From JBJXHN01 sp046233135 (lineage in GTDB: Bacteria; Pseudomonadota; Alphaproteobacteria; Rhodospirillales; Rhodospirillaceae), in the NCBI GenBank assembly GCA_046233135.1, contig JBJXHN010000001.1:744001-808000 (forward strand): 64,000 nt of DNA, read 5' to 3'. This document shows positions 16,363 to 25,257 of the stretch, piece after piece. The notes beneath the pieces are model-generated. The model did no database searches, had not been told where the DNA came from, and saw only the letters and a program-made list of their open reading frames with translations. Both the position numbers and the translations under genes were made by a program. The first letter of the stretch is position 1. Each line of letters begins with the position of its first letter.

Positions 16363-17451
16363 TCAGGCGTCGTAATCCAGGCCCCATTCGGTGTAATGCT
16401 CGCGGTCGTCCCACAGCCGCGTATTGACTTTCACATGCAGGAAAAGATGCACCGGCCGGTCCAAAATTTCCGTTAACTCTTCGCGCGCGGCCTGACCCAG
16501 GGCTTTCACCTGGCTGCCGCCCTTGCCCAGAACGATGGCCCGCTGGCTTTCGCGGCCGACGAAGATCACCTGTTCGATCCGCACCGACCCGTCCTTGCGC
16601 TCCTGCCAGGATTCCGTATGCACCGCCAGCGCATAGGGCAGTTCCTGGTGCAGCCGGTCGAAGATCTTCTCCCGGGTGATTTCGGCGGCCAGCAGGCGCT
16701 GGGGCAGATCCGACACCTCGTCTTCCGGGAACATCCACGGCCCCATGGGCGCCTGGCCGGCGAGATAGGCCAGCAGATCCTGGCAGCCGCTGCCGTTGAG
16801 GGCAGAAATCATGAACACCCTGTCGAAAGCATGAGCCGCATCAAAGGCCGCCGCCAGTTCCAGCAGCTTGGGCCGGTCGATGGCATCCACCTTGTTCAGG
16901 GCCAGGATCGCGGGCTTCGACGTCTCCTTCAACTGGGCGAGGATTCGCTCCACGTCCTCGTCCAGGCCTTTCTGGCAATCCACCACCAGCAGCGCGAGAT
17001 CGCTTTCCACCGCCCCTTCCCAGGCGGCGGCCACCATGGCCCGGTCGAAGCGCTTGCGCGGCTGGAAGATCCCCGGCGTGTCGATGAACACCACCTGCGA
17101 GGCCCCGTGCAGGGCAATGCCGCGCACCCGGCTGCGGGTGGTCTGGACCTTGCGCGAGACGATGGTGACCTTCACCCCGACCATCTGGTTGACCAGGGTG
17201 CTCTTGCCCGCGTTGGGCGCGCCGATGACCGCGACGAAGCCGCAGCGGCTCTCGCCTTCGGGACCGGCCGGGGCGCCCTCGCCATCCGCGTCTTCGCCCT
17301 CATCCTCGCCGTCGCCGTCGTCGTCGAAGTCGTCGTCGAAATCATCGTCGTCGAAGTCGGCATCGTCTTCATTGACGTCGTCGCCTTCAGCGACCCCGAT
17401 GGGGGGCAGGTCGTCTTCGTCGTCGGGGATCGGGGGTTCTGCGGCACTCAT
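16363..17451 (-). CDS. era: GTPase Era with long acidic N-terminal extension
   Basis: 362 aa; ATG at 17451 overlaps the rnc stop (ATGA). GTPase motifs: G1 GAPNAGKS, G3 DTPG, G4 NKVD. The C-terminal KH domain carries VGRESQRAIVLGKGGSQVKALG. Era binds the 3' end of 16S rRNA during 30S maturation. Unusual: about 65 residues precede the GTPase domain, nearly all Asp/Glu with Gly (residues about 20-60). Most Era proteins are near 300 aa and lack this. The same start is fixed by the rnc overlap, so the tail is likely real. Confidence 0.95.
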   Translation of the reverse strand: MSAAEPPIPDDEDDLPPIGVAEGDDVNEDDADFDDDDFDDDFDDDGDGEDEGEDADGEGAPAGPEGESRCGFVAVIGAPNAGKSTLVNQMVGVKVTIVSRKVQTTRSRVRGIALHGASQVVFIDTPGIFQPRKRFDRAMVAAAWEGAVESDLALLVVDCQKGLDEDVERILAQLKETSKPAILALNKVDAIDRPKLLELAAAFDAAHAFDRVFMISALNGSGCQDLLAYLAGQAPMGPWMFPEDEVSDLPQRLLAAEITREKIFDRLHQELPYALAVHTESWQERKDGSVRIEQVIFVGRESQRAIVLGKGGSQVKALGQAAREELTEILDRPVHLFLHVKVNTRLWDDREHYTEWGLDYDA

Positions 17452-18131
17452 TGGCTGTCCAGTCGGGTCAGAAGGGCGGCGGCGGCAGTCTGCTCGGCCA
17501 GCCGTTTGGAAGTTCCGGTGGCCTGTTCGCTCCCCTGCCCCTCGACGGTGACGGAGATGGTGAACACCGGCTTGTGGGCCGGGCCATCGCGATTGACGAT
17601 ATGATAGCGCGGCAACGGCAGGCCCCGGGCCTGCGCCCATTCCTGCAAGCCGGTCTTGGCGTCCTTGGGCGGGGTCAGGTCCTCGGCCATCAGCGGTTTC
17701 CACTGATCCCGCACGAAGGCCCGGGCCTTGTCCCAGCCGGCGTCCAGATACAGCGCGCCGATCACCGCCTCTCCCACGTCGCACAGCAGGCTGGGATTGG
17801 ACTGGCTGCCCAGGTCGGCCTCGCCGGGAGCCAGCTCCATGTGGCGGTCCAGACCCAGACGCTCGGCCACGCGGGCCACCGTATCCTGGCGGACCAGCGC
17901 GGCATGGCGGCGGGCCAAAGCCCCCTCCACTTCGTCGGGATAGGTGGTATAGAGCATTTCGGCCACCGTCAGGCCCAGCACCCGGTCCCCCAGGAATTCC
18001 AGCCGCTCATAGCTCGGCTTGCCTTCCAGGGACCGGTGGGTCAGGGCCTGCCGCAGCAGGGCCGGGTCGGAGAAGCGGTGTCCCAAAGCCGCTTCCAGAG
18101 CACCGGAGTGATCAGCGCCCCCAGCGGTCAT
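17448..18131 (-). CDS. rnc: Ribonuclease III
   Basis: 227 aa. RNase III signature ERLEFLGDRVLGLTVAEMLY with catalytic Glu/Asp, the second acidic pair in DVGEAVIGALYLDAGWD, and a double-stranded RNA-binding domain at about 155-225 (AKTGLQEWAQARGLPLPRY ... AEQTAAAALLTRLD). It processes rRNA precursors and other structured RNA. Between lepB (13 nt away) and era (overlap). Confidence 0.97.
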   Translation of the reverse strand: MTAGGADHSGALEAALGHRFSDPALLRQALTHRSLEGKPSYERLEFLGDRVLGLTVAEMLYTTYPDEVEGALARRHAALVRQDTVARVAERLGLDRHMELAPGEADLGSQSNPSLLCDVGEAVIGALYLDAGWDKARAFVRDQWKPLMAEDLTPPKDAKTGLQEWAQARGLPLPRYHIVNRDGPAHKPVFTISVTVEGQGSEQATGTSKRLAEQTAAAALLTRLDSQ

Positions 18132-18144
18132 ATGTCGGCCGTCC

Positions 18145-18882
18145 TCAATCGATGCCTTTGAAGAAGCGGTCCCAGCGGATGGCCGAAGGCCACTTCCAGA
18201 TTTCCCACAGGGCGGCGGAGCCGTCGTGGGAGAAGAAGATGAATTCCGCCCGGCCCACCAGATTCTCGGCCTGGACGAAGCCCACCTGGGCGCGGCTGTC
18301 CTGCGAGCTGTCGCGGTTGTCCCCCATCATGAAATAGTGACCTTCAGGGACTTTGAAAGGCCGGGTGTTATCCAGGAAATAGGTATCCCCGTGAATTTCC
18401 AGGATCGGGTGGGTCACACCGTTGGGCAGGGTTTCCGAATACTGGGTTTGCCGCAGCACGCTGCCCGAGGGATCGCGCTGCACGTAGTCTTCCATACGCT
18501 GGCGTTCCACCGGCTCGCCGTTGATGTGCAGGATGCCGTTGATCACCTGAACCGTATCGCCCGGCAGGCCGATGACCCGCTTGATGAAGTCGACGGTCGT
18601 GTCCTGCGGCTCCTTGAACACCACCACGTCACCTCGTTCCGGCTCCGTGAAGCCGACACGGCCGGAAAACGGAATCAACGCCAGCGGAAAGGAATACTGG
18701 GAATAGCCATAGGAAAACTTCGAAACGAACAGGTAATCGCCCACCAGAAGGGTGGGGATCATCGACCCGGAGGGAATACGGAACGGCTCGTAGGCAAAAG
18801 TCCGAATGACGATAGCAATGAGAAAGGCATAGACGATCGTCTTGATGGTCTCGCCGAGGCCACCGCTCTTTTTCTTGTTCAT
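18145..18882 (-). CDS. lepB: Signal peptidase I
   Basis: 245 aa from the ATG at 18882 (MNKKKSGGLGETIK), with GAGAG about 9 nt upstream. One N-terminal membrane helix, catalytic Ser40 in IPSGSMIPTLLVGDY and general-base Lys101 in VDFIKRVIGLPGD, and box E (MGDNRDSSQDSR). It cleaves signal peptides on the periplasmic face of the inner membrane. First gene of the lepB-rnc-era run; a promoter-like sequence lies about 75-105 nt upstream. Confidence 0.97.
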   Translation of the reverse strand: MNKKKSGGLGETIKTIVYAFLIAIVIRTFAYEPFRIPSGSMIPTLLVGDYLFVSKFSYGYSQYSFPLALIPFSGRVGFTEPERGDVVVFKEPQDTTVDFIKRVIGLPGDTVQVINGILHINGEPVERQRMEDYVQRDPSGSVLRQTQYSETLPNGVTHPILEIHGDTYFLDNTRPFKVPEGHYFMMGDNRDSSQDSRAQVGFVQAENLVGRAEFIFFSHDGSAALWEIWKWPSAIRWDRFFKGID

Positions 18883-18957
18883 CGAAAAATCTCTCGAAAG
18901 CATTGAAAAAAAAGCGCTTTGTGGCGGCCAGAGCGAGATTGCCTGACCGGTGCCCCG

Positions 18958-18986
18958 ATCAAGCCAAGGGTGGCCCCCAATGTCAA
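18958..18986 (-). promoter_or_regulatory. Promoter-like sequence upstream of lepB
   Basis: On the minus strand a consensus -35 TTGACA (18986-18981), then 17 nt, then CTTGAT (18963-18958) as a partial -10. The spacing is ideal but the -10 is weak. It would start transcription of lepB-rnc-era. Confidence 0.4.
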
Positions 18987-19047
18987 GCGTTTACGGCCCC
19001 AAGATGCGGTTGAGCGGCCTCCCTTGCCCGCCGGCCGCCCTTTCGGA

Positions 19048-19806
19048 TCAGGCCGCCGCCCCCTCCGCCCGCGCCTTGTCCATGTGCATGCGCATGCGCC
19101 GCACGGCCTGGTCGAGCCCGCCGAAGATGGCCTCGCCGATCAGGAAGTGGCCGATGTTCAATTCCGCCAACGCCGGGATGGCGGCCACCGGTTCGACGGT
19201 GTCGTAGGTCAAGCCGTGGCCGGCATGAACCTCCAGCCCGATCTCCGCGCCGTGGGCCGCGGCGGTGACCAGACGGGTCAGTTGCGCCTCCCGCGCCTCG
19301 CCGGCCGGCGCATCGCAATAGGCTCCCGTATGCAGCTCGACCACCGGGGCGCCCAGGGTCCGGGCCGCATCCAGCTGGCGCGGATCGGGTTCGATGAACA
19401 GCGACACGCGGATCCCCGCGTCGCCCAGGCGGGCGATGACGGGGCGCAGCGCATCCATGGCCCCGGCCACCTCCAATCCGCCTTCGGTGGTCCGCTCCTC
19501 GCGCTTTTCGGGCACGATGCAGGCCGCGTGGGGGCGATGGCGCAGGGCGATGGCCAGCATCTCCTCGGTCGCGGCCATTTCCAGGTTTAGCGGCAGGTCG
19601 ATTTCCCGGGACAGGCGGTCGATATCGGCGTCCGAGATATGGCGCCGGTCCTCGCGCAGATGGGCCGTGATGCCGTCCGCCCCGGCGGCGGCGGCGATCC
19701 GTGCGGCGCGGACCGGGTCGGGGTGGTCGCCGCCGCGCGCGTTACGGATGGTCGCCACGTGGTCGATATTCACGCCCAGGCGGAGAACGGTGGCAGCGGA
19801 CATCAT
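19048..19806 (-). CDS. pdxJ: Pyridoxine 5'-phosphate synthase
   Basis: 252 aa TIM barrel: LRLGVNIDHVATIRNARGG at the N-terminus (catalytic His and Arg), GADGITAHLREDRRHI, and VELHTGAYC near the C-terminal half. It joins 1-deoxyxylulose 5-phosphate with 3-amino-2-oxopropyl phosphate in the last step of the DXP-dependent vitamin B6 route. The ATG at 19806 overlaps the DUF2062 stop (ATGA). acpS, which often sits between pdxJ and lepB in alphaproteobacteria, is not here. Confidence 0.97.
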   Translation of the reverse strand: MMSAATVLRLGVNIDHVATIRNARGGDHPDPVRAARIAAAAGADGITAHLREDRRHISDADIDRLSREIDLPLNLEMAATEEMLAIALRHRPHAACIVPEKREERTTEGGLEVAGAMDALRPVIARLGDAGIRVSLFIEPDPRQLDAARTLGAPVVELHTGAYCDAPAGEAREAQLTRLVTAAAHGAEIGLEVHAGHGLTYDTVEPVAAIPALAELNIGHFLIGEAIFGGLDQAVRRMRMHMDKARAEGAAA

Positions 19807-20582
19807 GAACTGGCCTTTCGCGGTGTCGGAATCAGCGCCTCGGGGTCGGTCATCTTCGACGCACCCGGGGGAAAGGTATCAGCAGACCGGGACGAAGGAC
19901 AGTCATCCCGCACATGCCCCAGATCGCCCCGGGGCCGGCTGGCCAGTGCCTCGGCCAGCTGCTCCTCGGCCTGGGCCTCATCGACCTGACGCTGGCGGCG
20001 CTCCACCCGTTCCAGGGCCTTGCGGTGGCGGGCGGCGACGCGGGCGCGCTGATAGCCCGCGACCGCCCGCTTCACCGGCCAATAGGTGATGCAGAACGCC
20101 AGCAGCCCCAGCGGCAGGGATCCCAGCAGCATGGGCACCCAGATGGGCAGGACGTTGGATACGAAATAGCGCAGGTCCAGTTCCACGACCGAATGCCAGA
20201 GGGACTGGAAGAAAAAGGCGAAGTTGACGGTCGCGCCATTGCCGTCGCCCCCCGTCATCATGCAGCCGATCTCGAAGGTGGCGACCCAGATGAAGGGGAA
20301 GGTCCAGGGATTGCCGACCACCGTCCCGATGGCCGAAGCGATCAGATTGCCCCGCGACACCCAGGCCAGCAAAGCGGCCAGCAGAAAATGGAAGCCCACC
20401 AAAGGGGTAAACGAGGCGGCCGCACCACAGGCGAAGCCTGCGGCGATGGATGCCGGGGTTCCGGGGAGCCGGGCCACGCGATGGCCCATGTAACGTGCCG
20501 CGCGTCGCCAGCCCGTGCGGGGCAGTATGAAGCCCCTCACCCGGGCCAAGACCCCTGGCTTGATCCGCCGCTGGAATAGCAT
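19803..20582 (-). CDS. DUF2062 membrane protein
   Basis: 259 aa. DUF2062 pattern: RRAARYMGHRVARLPGTPASIAAGFACGAAASFTPLVGFH and GNLIASAIGTVVGNPWTFPF, with three or so membrane helices (about 40-75, 85-115, 165-185) and a basic, Gln-rich C-terminal helix. The family is common next to rsh/pdxJ in alphaproteobacteria but has no established function. It overlaps pdxJ by 4 nt. Confidence 0.85.
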   Translation of the reverse strand: MLFQRRIKPGVLARVRGFILPRTGWRRAARYMGHRVARLPGTPASIAAGFACGAAASFTPLVGFHFLLAALLAWVSRGNLIASAIGTVVGNPWTFPFIWVATFEIGCMMTGGDGNGATVNFAFFFQSLWHSVVELDLRYFVSNVLPIWVPMLLGSLPLGLLAFCITYWPVKRAVAGYQRARVAARHRKALERVERRQRQVDEAQAEEQLAEALASRPRGDLGHVRDDCPSSRSADTFPPGASKMTDPEALIPTPRKASS

Positions 20583-20739
20583 GTTCCTGTCTTCGGCCCC
20601 TGCCTGTCATTTCCTCCGGCGAAGGTCTTTCCGGCGATCCGTATTCGCCCCCCGAACACGGTCTCCGGCCTTCCGCCTGTATCGTTTGCGGCCCCGGGCC
20701 GATGTCATGCTTATCTCCTAAAGACGGCAAACCCAAGGC

Positions 20740-22893
20740 CTAATGGCGGGACCTTTCGACAAAATTGATGGCCGGGGTCGCCCGCAATGCGGCAATGATA
20801 TTCGTCAGATGGCGAACATCCTGAACCTCCACGTCCACGATCATGTCGAAAAAGTCCTGGCTGCGGTTGGTGATCTTCAGATTGGTGATGTTTCCCAGGT
20901 TCTTGGCGATCACCGTGGTCAGGGACCCCAGGCTGCCGGGCTCGTTGGCCACCACCACTTTGACCCGACCAACGTGGATCTTGCCCTTTGTATCCTGATC
21001 ATCAAAGGCCAGGTCCAGCCACCGTTCCGGCTGGTCGGCCAGGGCCTCCAGCTGGTCACAGTCAATCGTATGGATGGTCACGCCCTTGCCGGTGGTGACA
21101 ATTCCGACGATCCGGTCGCCGGGCAGCGGGTGGCAGCATTTGGCGTAGTGCAGGGCCATGCCGGGGATAAGGCCCCGGATATGCATGCGCCCGCCGCTGC
21201 CCTCGTCGCTTTGCTTGGAGCGGCGGGCGCGGGCGAAGTTGACCACATTGGCCAGCTTGGGCAGCATCTTGATGCCCGGATAGACCGCCTGCACCACTTC
21301 GCGGGCGGTGATATGGCCCTCGCCCACTTCGACCACCAGGTCATCGACGGTGTTCTGCCGGAACTTCTTCAGGACCCCGTCCAGGCCCTTTTCGGTCATC
21401 TCGTAGCCTTCGGTGCGGAAGGCTCGGGCCAGCATCTGCCGGCCAAGCTCCAGATACTGGTCGCGCCGCTGGGACCGCACGAAACGGCGGATCTGGGCAC
21501 GCGCCTTGCCGGTGGCGACGAAGCGTTCCCATTCCGGCGACGGCGTCTGCGCCTTGCTGGTGGAGATTTCCACCTGATCGCCATTTTTCAGCACGGTGCG
21601 CAGGGGCACCAGGCGGCCGTTGACCTTGGCGGCCACGGCGCGGTTGCCCACTTCCGTATGCACCGCATAGGCGAAATCCACCGGCGTCGCCCCGCTCGGC
21701 AGGCCGATCAGGTCACCCTTGGGAGAGAAGCAGAACACTTGGTCGCTGAACATTTCCAGCTTGGTGTGTTCCAGAAACTCTTCCGGCGACGCGGCATGCT
21801 CCAGGATTTCCAGCAGCTCGCGCAGCCAGCGGTACTGGCGGCAGTCCAGGTTGATGGTGCCCTGCTTATAGGACCAGTGGGCCGCCACCCCCAGTTCGCA
21901 GACCTCGTGCATCTCTCGCGTGCGGATCTGGATTTCGATGCGCAGCCGTTCCGGCCCGATCACCGCCGTATGGATGGAACGATAGCCGTTGGTCTTCGGT
22001 GTGGAGATGTAATCCTTGAAACGATCCGGCACCATGGGATAGCCGGCATGAATAATCCCCAGGGCCTGATAGCACTGCTCCAGGTTATCCACCAAAATGC
22101 GGAAGGCCATGATATCGGACAGCTGCTCGAACGAGATGTTCTTGCGCTGCATTTTCTTCCAGATACTGTAGGGCGACTTTTCCCGCCCGGTCACCTCCGC
22201 TTCCAGGCCATGTTCCTTCAGGGTCGTCACCAGTTGGGCGATGACCTTGGGCACGGCTTCGCCGCCCTCGGCCCGCAGGAAGGCCAGACGCTGTTCGATG
22301 CTTTCCTTGGCATCCGGATGGAGTTCCCGGAAGGCCAGATCTTCCAGTTCGTCCTTGATCTCCGCCATGCCGATTCGCTCGGCCAGGGGGGCGTAGATCT
22401 CCATGGTTTCAAGCGCGATTCGCGCCCGCTTCTCGGGTTTGTTGATGAAATGCAACGTCCGCATGTTGTGCAGGCGGTCGGCCAGCTTGACCATCAGGAC
22501 ACGGATGTCCTCGCTCATGGCCAGCAGCAGCTTGCGGAAGTTCTCCGCCTGTTTGGTGCGGTCGGATTGCAGTTGCAGCCGGGTCAGCTTGGTGACGCCG
22601 TCGACCAGCCGCGCCACCTCGGTGCCGAACAGGTCGCGGATATCGTCCAGCGTGGCTTCCGTATCCTCGATGGTATCATGCAGCAGGGCCGTCACGATCG
22701 AGGCGGAATCCAGCTTGTAGCGGGTCAGGATGCCCGCGACGTCGATGGGGTGGGAGAAATAGGGGTCGCCCGATGCCCGCTTCTGCGAACCATGCATGCG
22801 CATGGCATAGACATAGGCGCGGTTGAGAAGGTCCTCGTCCGCACTGGGATCATAGGAACAGACCTTCTCGACCAACTCGAACTGACGCATCAT
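20740..22893 (-). CDS. rsh: Bifunctional (p)ppGpp synthetase/hydrolase (RSH)
   Basis: 717 aa. HD hydrolase domain with ASGDPYFSHPIDVAGIL and the metal motif HDTIED (72-77), so hydrolase looks intact. Synthetase domain with RILVDNLEQCYQALGIIH and TPKTNGYRSIHTAV, then TGS (FSPKGDLIGLPSGATPVDFAYAVHTEVG), helical and zinc-finger-like regions (HYAKCCHPLPGD) and a C-terminal ACT domain. It sets the stringent response alarmone level. Two adjacent ATGs (22893, 22890) are possible starts. Downstream of rpoZ, the classic arrangement. Confidence 0.97.
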   Translation of the reverse strand: MMRQFELVEKVCSYDPSADEDLLNRAYVYAMRMHGSQKRASGDPYFSHPIDVAGILTRYKLDSASIVTALLHDTIEDTEATLDDIRDLFGTEVARLVDGVTKLTRLQLQSDRTKQAENFRKLLLAMSEDIRVLMVKLADRLHNMRTLHFINKPEKRARIALETMEIYAPLAERIGMAEIKDELEDLAFRELHPDAKESIEQRLAFLRAEGGEAVPKVIAQLVTTLKEHGLEAEVTGREKSPYSIWKKMQRKNISFEQLSDIMAFRILVDNLEQCYQALGIIHAGYPMVPDRFKDYISTPKTNGYRSIHTAVIGPERLRIEIQIRTREMHEVCELGVAAHWSYKQGTINLDCRQYRWLRELLEILEHAASPEEFLEHTKLEMFSDQVFCFSPKGDLIGLPSGATPVDFAYAVHTEVGNRAVAAKVNGRLVPLRTVLKNGDQVEISTSKAQTPSPEWERFVATGKARAQIRRFVRSQRRDQYLELGRQMLARAFRTEGYEMTEKGLDGVLKKFRQNTVDDLVVEVGEGHITAREVVQAVYPGIKMLPKLANVVNFARARRSKQSDEGSGGRMHIRGLIPGMALHYAKCCHPLPGDRIVGIVTTGKGVTIHTIDCDQLEALADQPERWLDLAFDDQDTKGKIHVGRVKVVVANEPGSLGSLTTVIAKNLGNITNLKITNRSQDFFDMIVDVEVQDVRHLTNIIAALRATPAINFVERSRH

Positions 22894-23095
22894 GCCGGCG
22901 ACACCCCCTCACCCCCCATCCCTTGCTTCTCAAGGAAGAGGTTTATCATGATGTGGGGTGAGAATCGCCATCCGGTCAACTGCAATCGGACGCGTCGGAA
23001 CCGGGCGGACGCGACGGAACCGGGAACGAAGGAAGGGGGGACCCTTGCGGCGGACGCTGTCGTCCATGCCCCCTTCCCCATACCGGTCGGAATCG

Positions 23096-23533
23096 TCAGT
23101 CTTCGTCCACCTCGTCGATGGGGCCGTCGCCGTCCTCATCGATGTTGTCGCTGAAATCCATGGAACCCAGATCGCCGTCGTCCTCGCCCTGGACCGACAG
23201 AACGTCTTCCGACAGCTCTTCGCTTTCGTTGGCCGGGCCGGTCTGCTGGGCGATTTCCCGGTCGATGGCCATGGCGTCGAAATCGTCTTCCTCGGGCTCG
23301 TCAATTTCGACGTGCTTCTGAAGACCCTGAACGACGGCTTCCCTCAGCGCATCCGTATCAACGGTGCGGTCGGCAATTTCCCGCAGGGCAACGACGGGAT
23401 TCTTGTCGTTGTCGCGGTCGACGGTCAGCGGCGAACCGGCCGAAATGTCGCGGGCGCGCTGGCCGGCGGCCAGAACCAGTTCGAAGCGGTTGGGAATGCG
23501 AAGGACGCAGTCCTCGACAGTAACGCGGGCCAT
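23096..23533 (-). CDS. rpoZ: RNA polymerase omega subunit
   Basis: 145 aa. Starts MARVTVEDCVLRIPNRFELV with GGAGGGG just upstream; the core RARDISAGSPLTVDRDNDKNPVVALREIADRTVD is typical. It helps fold and hold the beta' subunit. The last about 70 residues are strongly acidic (many Asp/Glu), which is longer than the E. coli form but not rare in alphaproteobacteria. Upstream of rsh. Confidence 0.97.
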   Translation of the reverse strand: MARVTVEDCVLRIPNRFELVLAAGQRARDISAGSPLTVDRDNDKNPVVALREIADRTVDTDALREAVVQGLQKHVEIDEPEEDDFDAMAIDREIAQQTGPANESEELSEDVLSVQGEDDGDLGSMDFSDNIDEDGDGPIDEVDED

Positions 23534-23648
23534 GACCCCTCCAGGCTTTGCAAACCAAGACCCCCGGCATGCAACGGCACCCAGGGGGGATCGATGTATA
23601 TAGAGCGATCAGCTGCCTATTGCAACAGCATGCCTGACCTTGGCCTAG

Positions 23649-24521
23649 CTAGCGGCCCCGCTCCGCCTCGGCAATTTCGGCGGCGAGGTCGCGGGTGCCG
23701 AAGCGGGTGGTCATGAAATCCAGGGTCACCGGCAGATCCATGGACAGGCGCGGCACGTGCTGCAGCGACACGGTCAGATCCCGGGCGCCGCATTCCAGCA
23801 GATGCCCGCCCCAGGCGCGTTCGGAATCCAGGAAGTGCAGATGCCAGCCCGGCACATTCACCCCTTCCAGGAAGGACGGAAACCAGAAGCCGGCAAGCGT
23901 TCCCGACAGCGAGTCGACGGTGAATTCGGTCTGCTCCCGGGCCACCTCCACCAGCGGCCGCCCTTCCGGCTGGGGCGGCACGGAGCGCACCCGCACATGA
24001 TCGAACGCACCGTCTACCCGCACGGCATAAAGCGAATTCTCCGACGGCAGCAGCCCTTCCAGCAGGCCGCGCAGGGCCGTGTAATCCAGGGGACCGGCCA
24101 CCGTTTCGGTGATGAAGGGCGAGAAGCGGGTGACAGTGGCAAAGGGGGTCAGGCAATCCGGATCGGGCCGATAGGCCTTGCCGTCCGCCCGCAGTTGGTA
24201 GAACCGGCCGTCCAGCAGCACCATTTCGCCATCCAGGTCGTTGAAGGTGCCCAGACCGAAATCCCCATGCTGGAGCAGGTCGCGCAGGCTGGTTCCCGCC
24301 CGGTAGATCCCCTCCATCAGGCCGCAAAGCGGCGCATTCTGGAAAACCGCCTCGCACAGACCGTCAGATCGCAGATAGCTGCGCAGCGCGCGCTCCACCA
24401 GGTCTTGCGACTCGATCCTGTTGAGCCGGCAGGCAGCCGCCACGGCCCCCGCCAAATCGGCGGGAATGGTCACCTCCGCCCCCGAACTCCCCGTCGAATC
24501 GTCGCTTTTTGTTCCTCCCAT
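23649..24521 (-). CDS. budA: Alpha-acetolactate decarboxylase with N-terminal helical (RHH-like) extension
   Basis: 290 aa from the ATG at 24521 (AAAGGGG 7 nt upstream). The catalytic part (about 66-290) converts acetolactate to acetoin. Zinc ligands His227 and His229 (GWHLHFLD) and His240 (GGHLLE) keep the family's +2 and +11 spacing, and GDFGLGTFNDLDGEMVLLDG is typical. Residues 18-52 (TIPADLAGAVAAACRLNRIE SQDLVERALRSYL) read like a ribbon-helix-helix or similar small helical domain, which normal BudA lacks. No acetolactate synthase is in the window. Product acetoin could feed the dehydrogenase operon at 49-52.5 kb (inference). Confidence 0.9.
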   Translation of the reverse strand: MGGTKSDDSTGSSGAEVTIPADLAGAVAAACRLNRIESQDLVERALRSYLRSDGLCEAVFQNAPLCGLMEGIYRAGTSLRDLLQHGDFGLGTFNDLDGEMVLLDGRFYQLRADGKAYRPDPDCLTPFATVTRFSPFITETVAGPLDYTALRGLLEGLLPSENSLYAVRVDGAFDHVRVRSVPPQPEGRPLVEVAREQTEFTVDSLSGTLAGFWFPSFLEGVNVPGWHLHFLDSERAWGGHLLECGARDLTVSLQHVPRLSMDLPVTLDFMTTRFGTRDLAAEIAEAERGR

Positions 24522-24632
24522 GGCGGTGCCCCTTTCCGGCTTCTCCCGATCCCGCCGGCAAGGGTCCGGGGGGAACCGCGCCCTGTCAACCGACGTTGCT
24601 CTTCTTGGCACGAAAGAATCAGGCGCAACCCG

Positions 24633-25121
24633 TTATTCTGCCAGACGTTCCGCCAGTTGATCCGGTGGCAGGCGGGCGATCAGCGCGTCGATCCCGAGCC
24701 CGAGAGTCGGATGCCGCCACATCGGACAGATATCCCGCAGTGGCAAAAGAACAAATGCCCGCTCGTGCGCACGGGGATGAGGAAGGATCGGATCCGATCC
24801 CCTTATTTTTCCTTTCCAGTCAATCAAATCCAGATCCAAGGTCCGTGCCGCATTGGGAATGGTCCGGATCCTTGCGTGTTTTTCTTCAATCCGGTGGAGC
24901 AACAAAAGCAAAGACAATGGATCAAGATCACTCTCTACCTGTATGATTCCATTGATAAAATCAGGCTGATCCGAGGCCGGAACTGGCCGGGTGCGATACC
25001 AGGGCGAACGCGCAAGAATGGCAAGGCCTTCTTCTTGCAATTCTTCTATAGCCTTTTCACAGGTTTTATGGGGGATTCCCGCCGGTCCGGCCAAGTTCGA
25101 CCCCAATGCCACGAAAATCAC
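24633..25121 (-). CDS. folK: 2-amino-4-hydroxy-6-hydroxymethyldihydropteridine pyrophosphokinase
   Basis: 162 aa from a GTG at 25121, chosen because AAGGGAG lies 7 nt upstream and the product then begins MIFVALGSNLAGP like most FolK. An in-frame ATG at 25160 would add 13 residues with a weak RBS. HPPK signatures: ALGSNL, PDFINGIIQVES, NAARTLDLDLIDW and PHPRAHERAFVLLPL. It makes the pyrophosphate ester used by FolP in folate synthesis. Single gene, divergent from the NYN gene. Confidence 0.93.
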   Translation of the reverse strand: MIFVALGSNLAGPAGIPHKTCEKAIEELQEEGLAILARSPWYRTRPVPASDQPDFINGIIQVESDLDPLSLLLLLHRIEEKHARIRTIPNAARTLDLDLIDWKGKIRGSDPILPHPRAHERAFVLLPLRDICPMWRHPTLGLGIDALIARLPPDQLAERLAE

Positions 25122-25257
25122 ATCCCGTCTCCCTTGGAACTGCTTGCGAGAACCATGCATTCAGCTTACTTATTTGAGTGGAATTTTTGGGTTGCCGGAT
25201 AGCGGCGGTCAATTTTCCGAAGCGAGATATTCCAAGCTTATTTCTGACGAGGATGAC

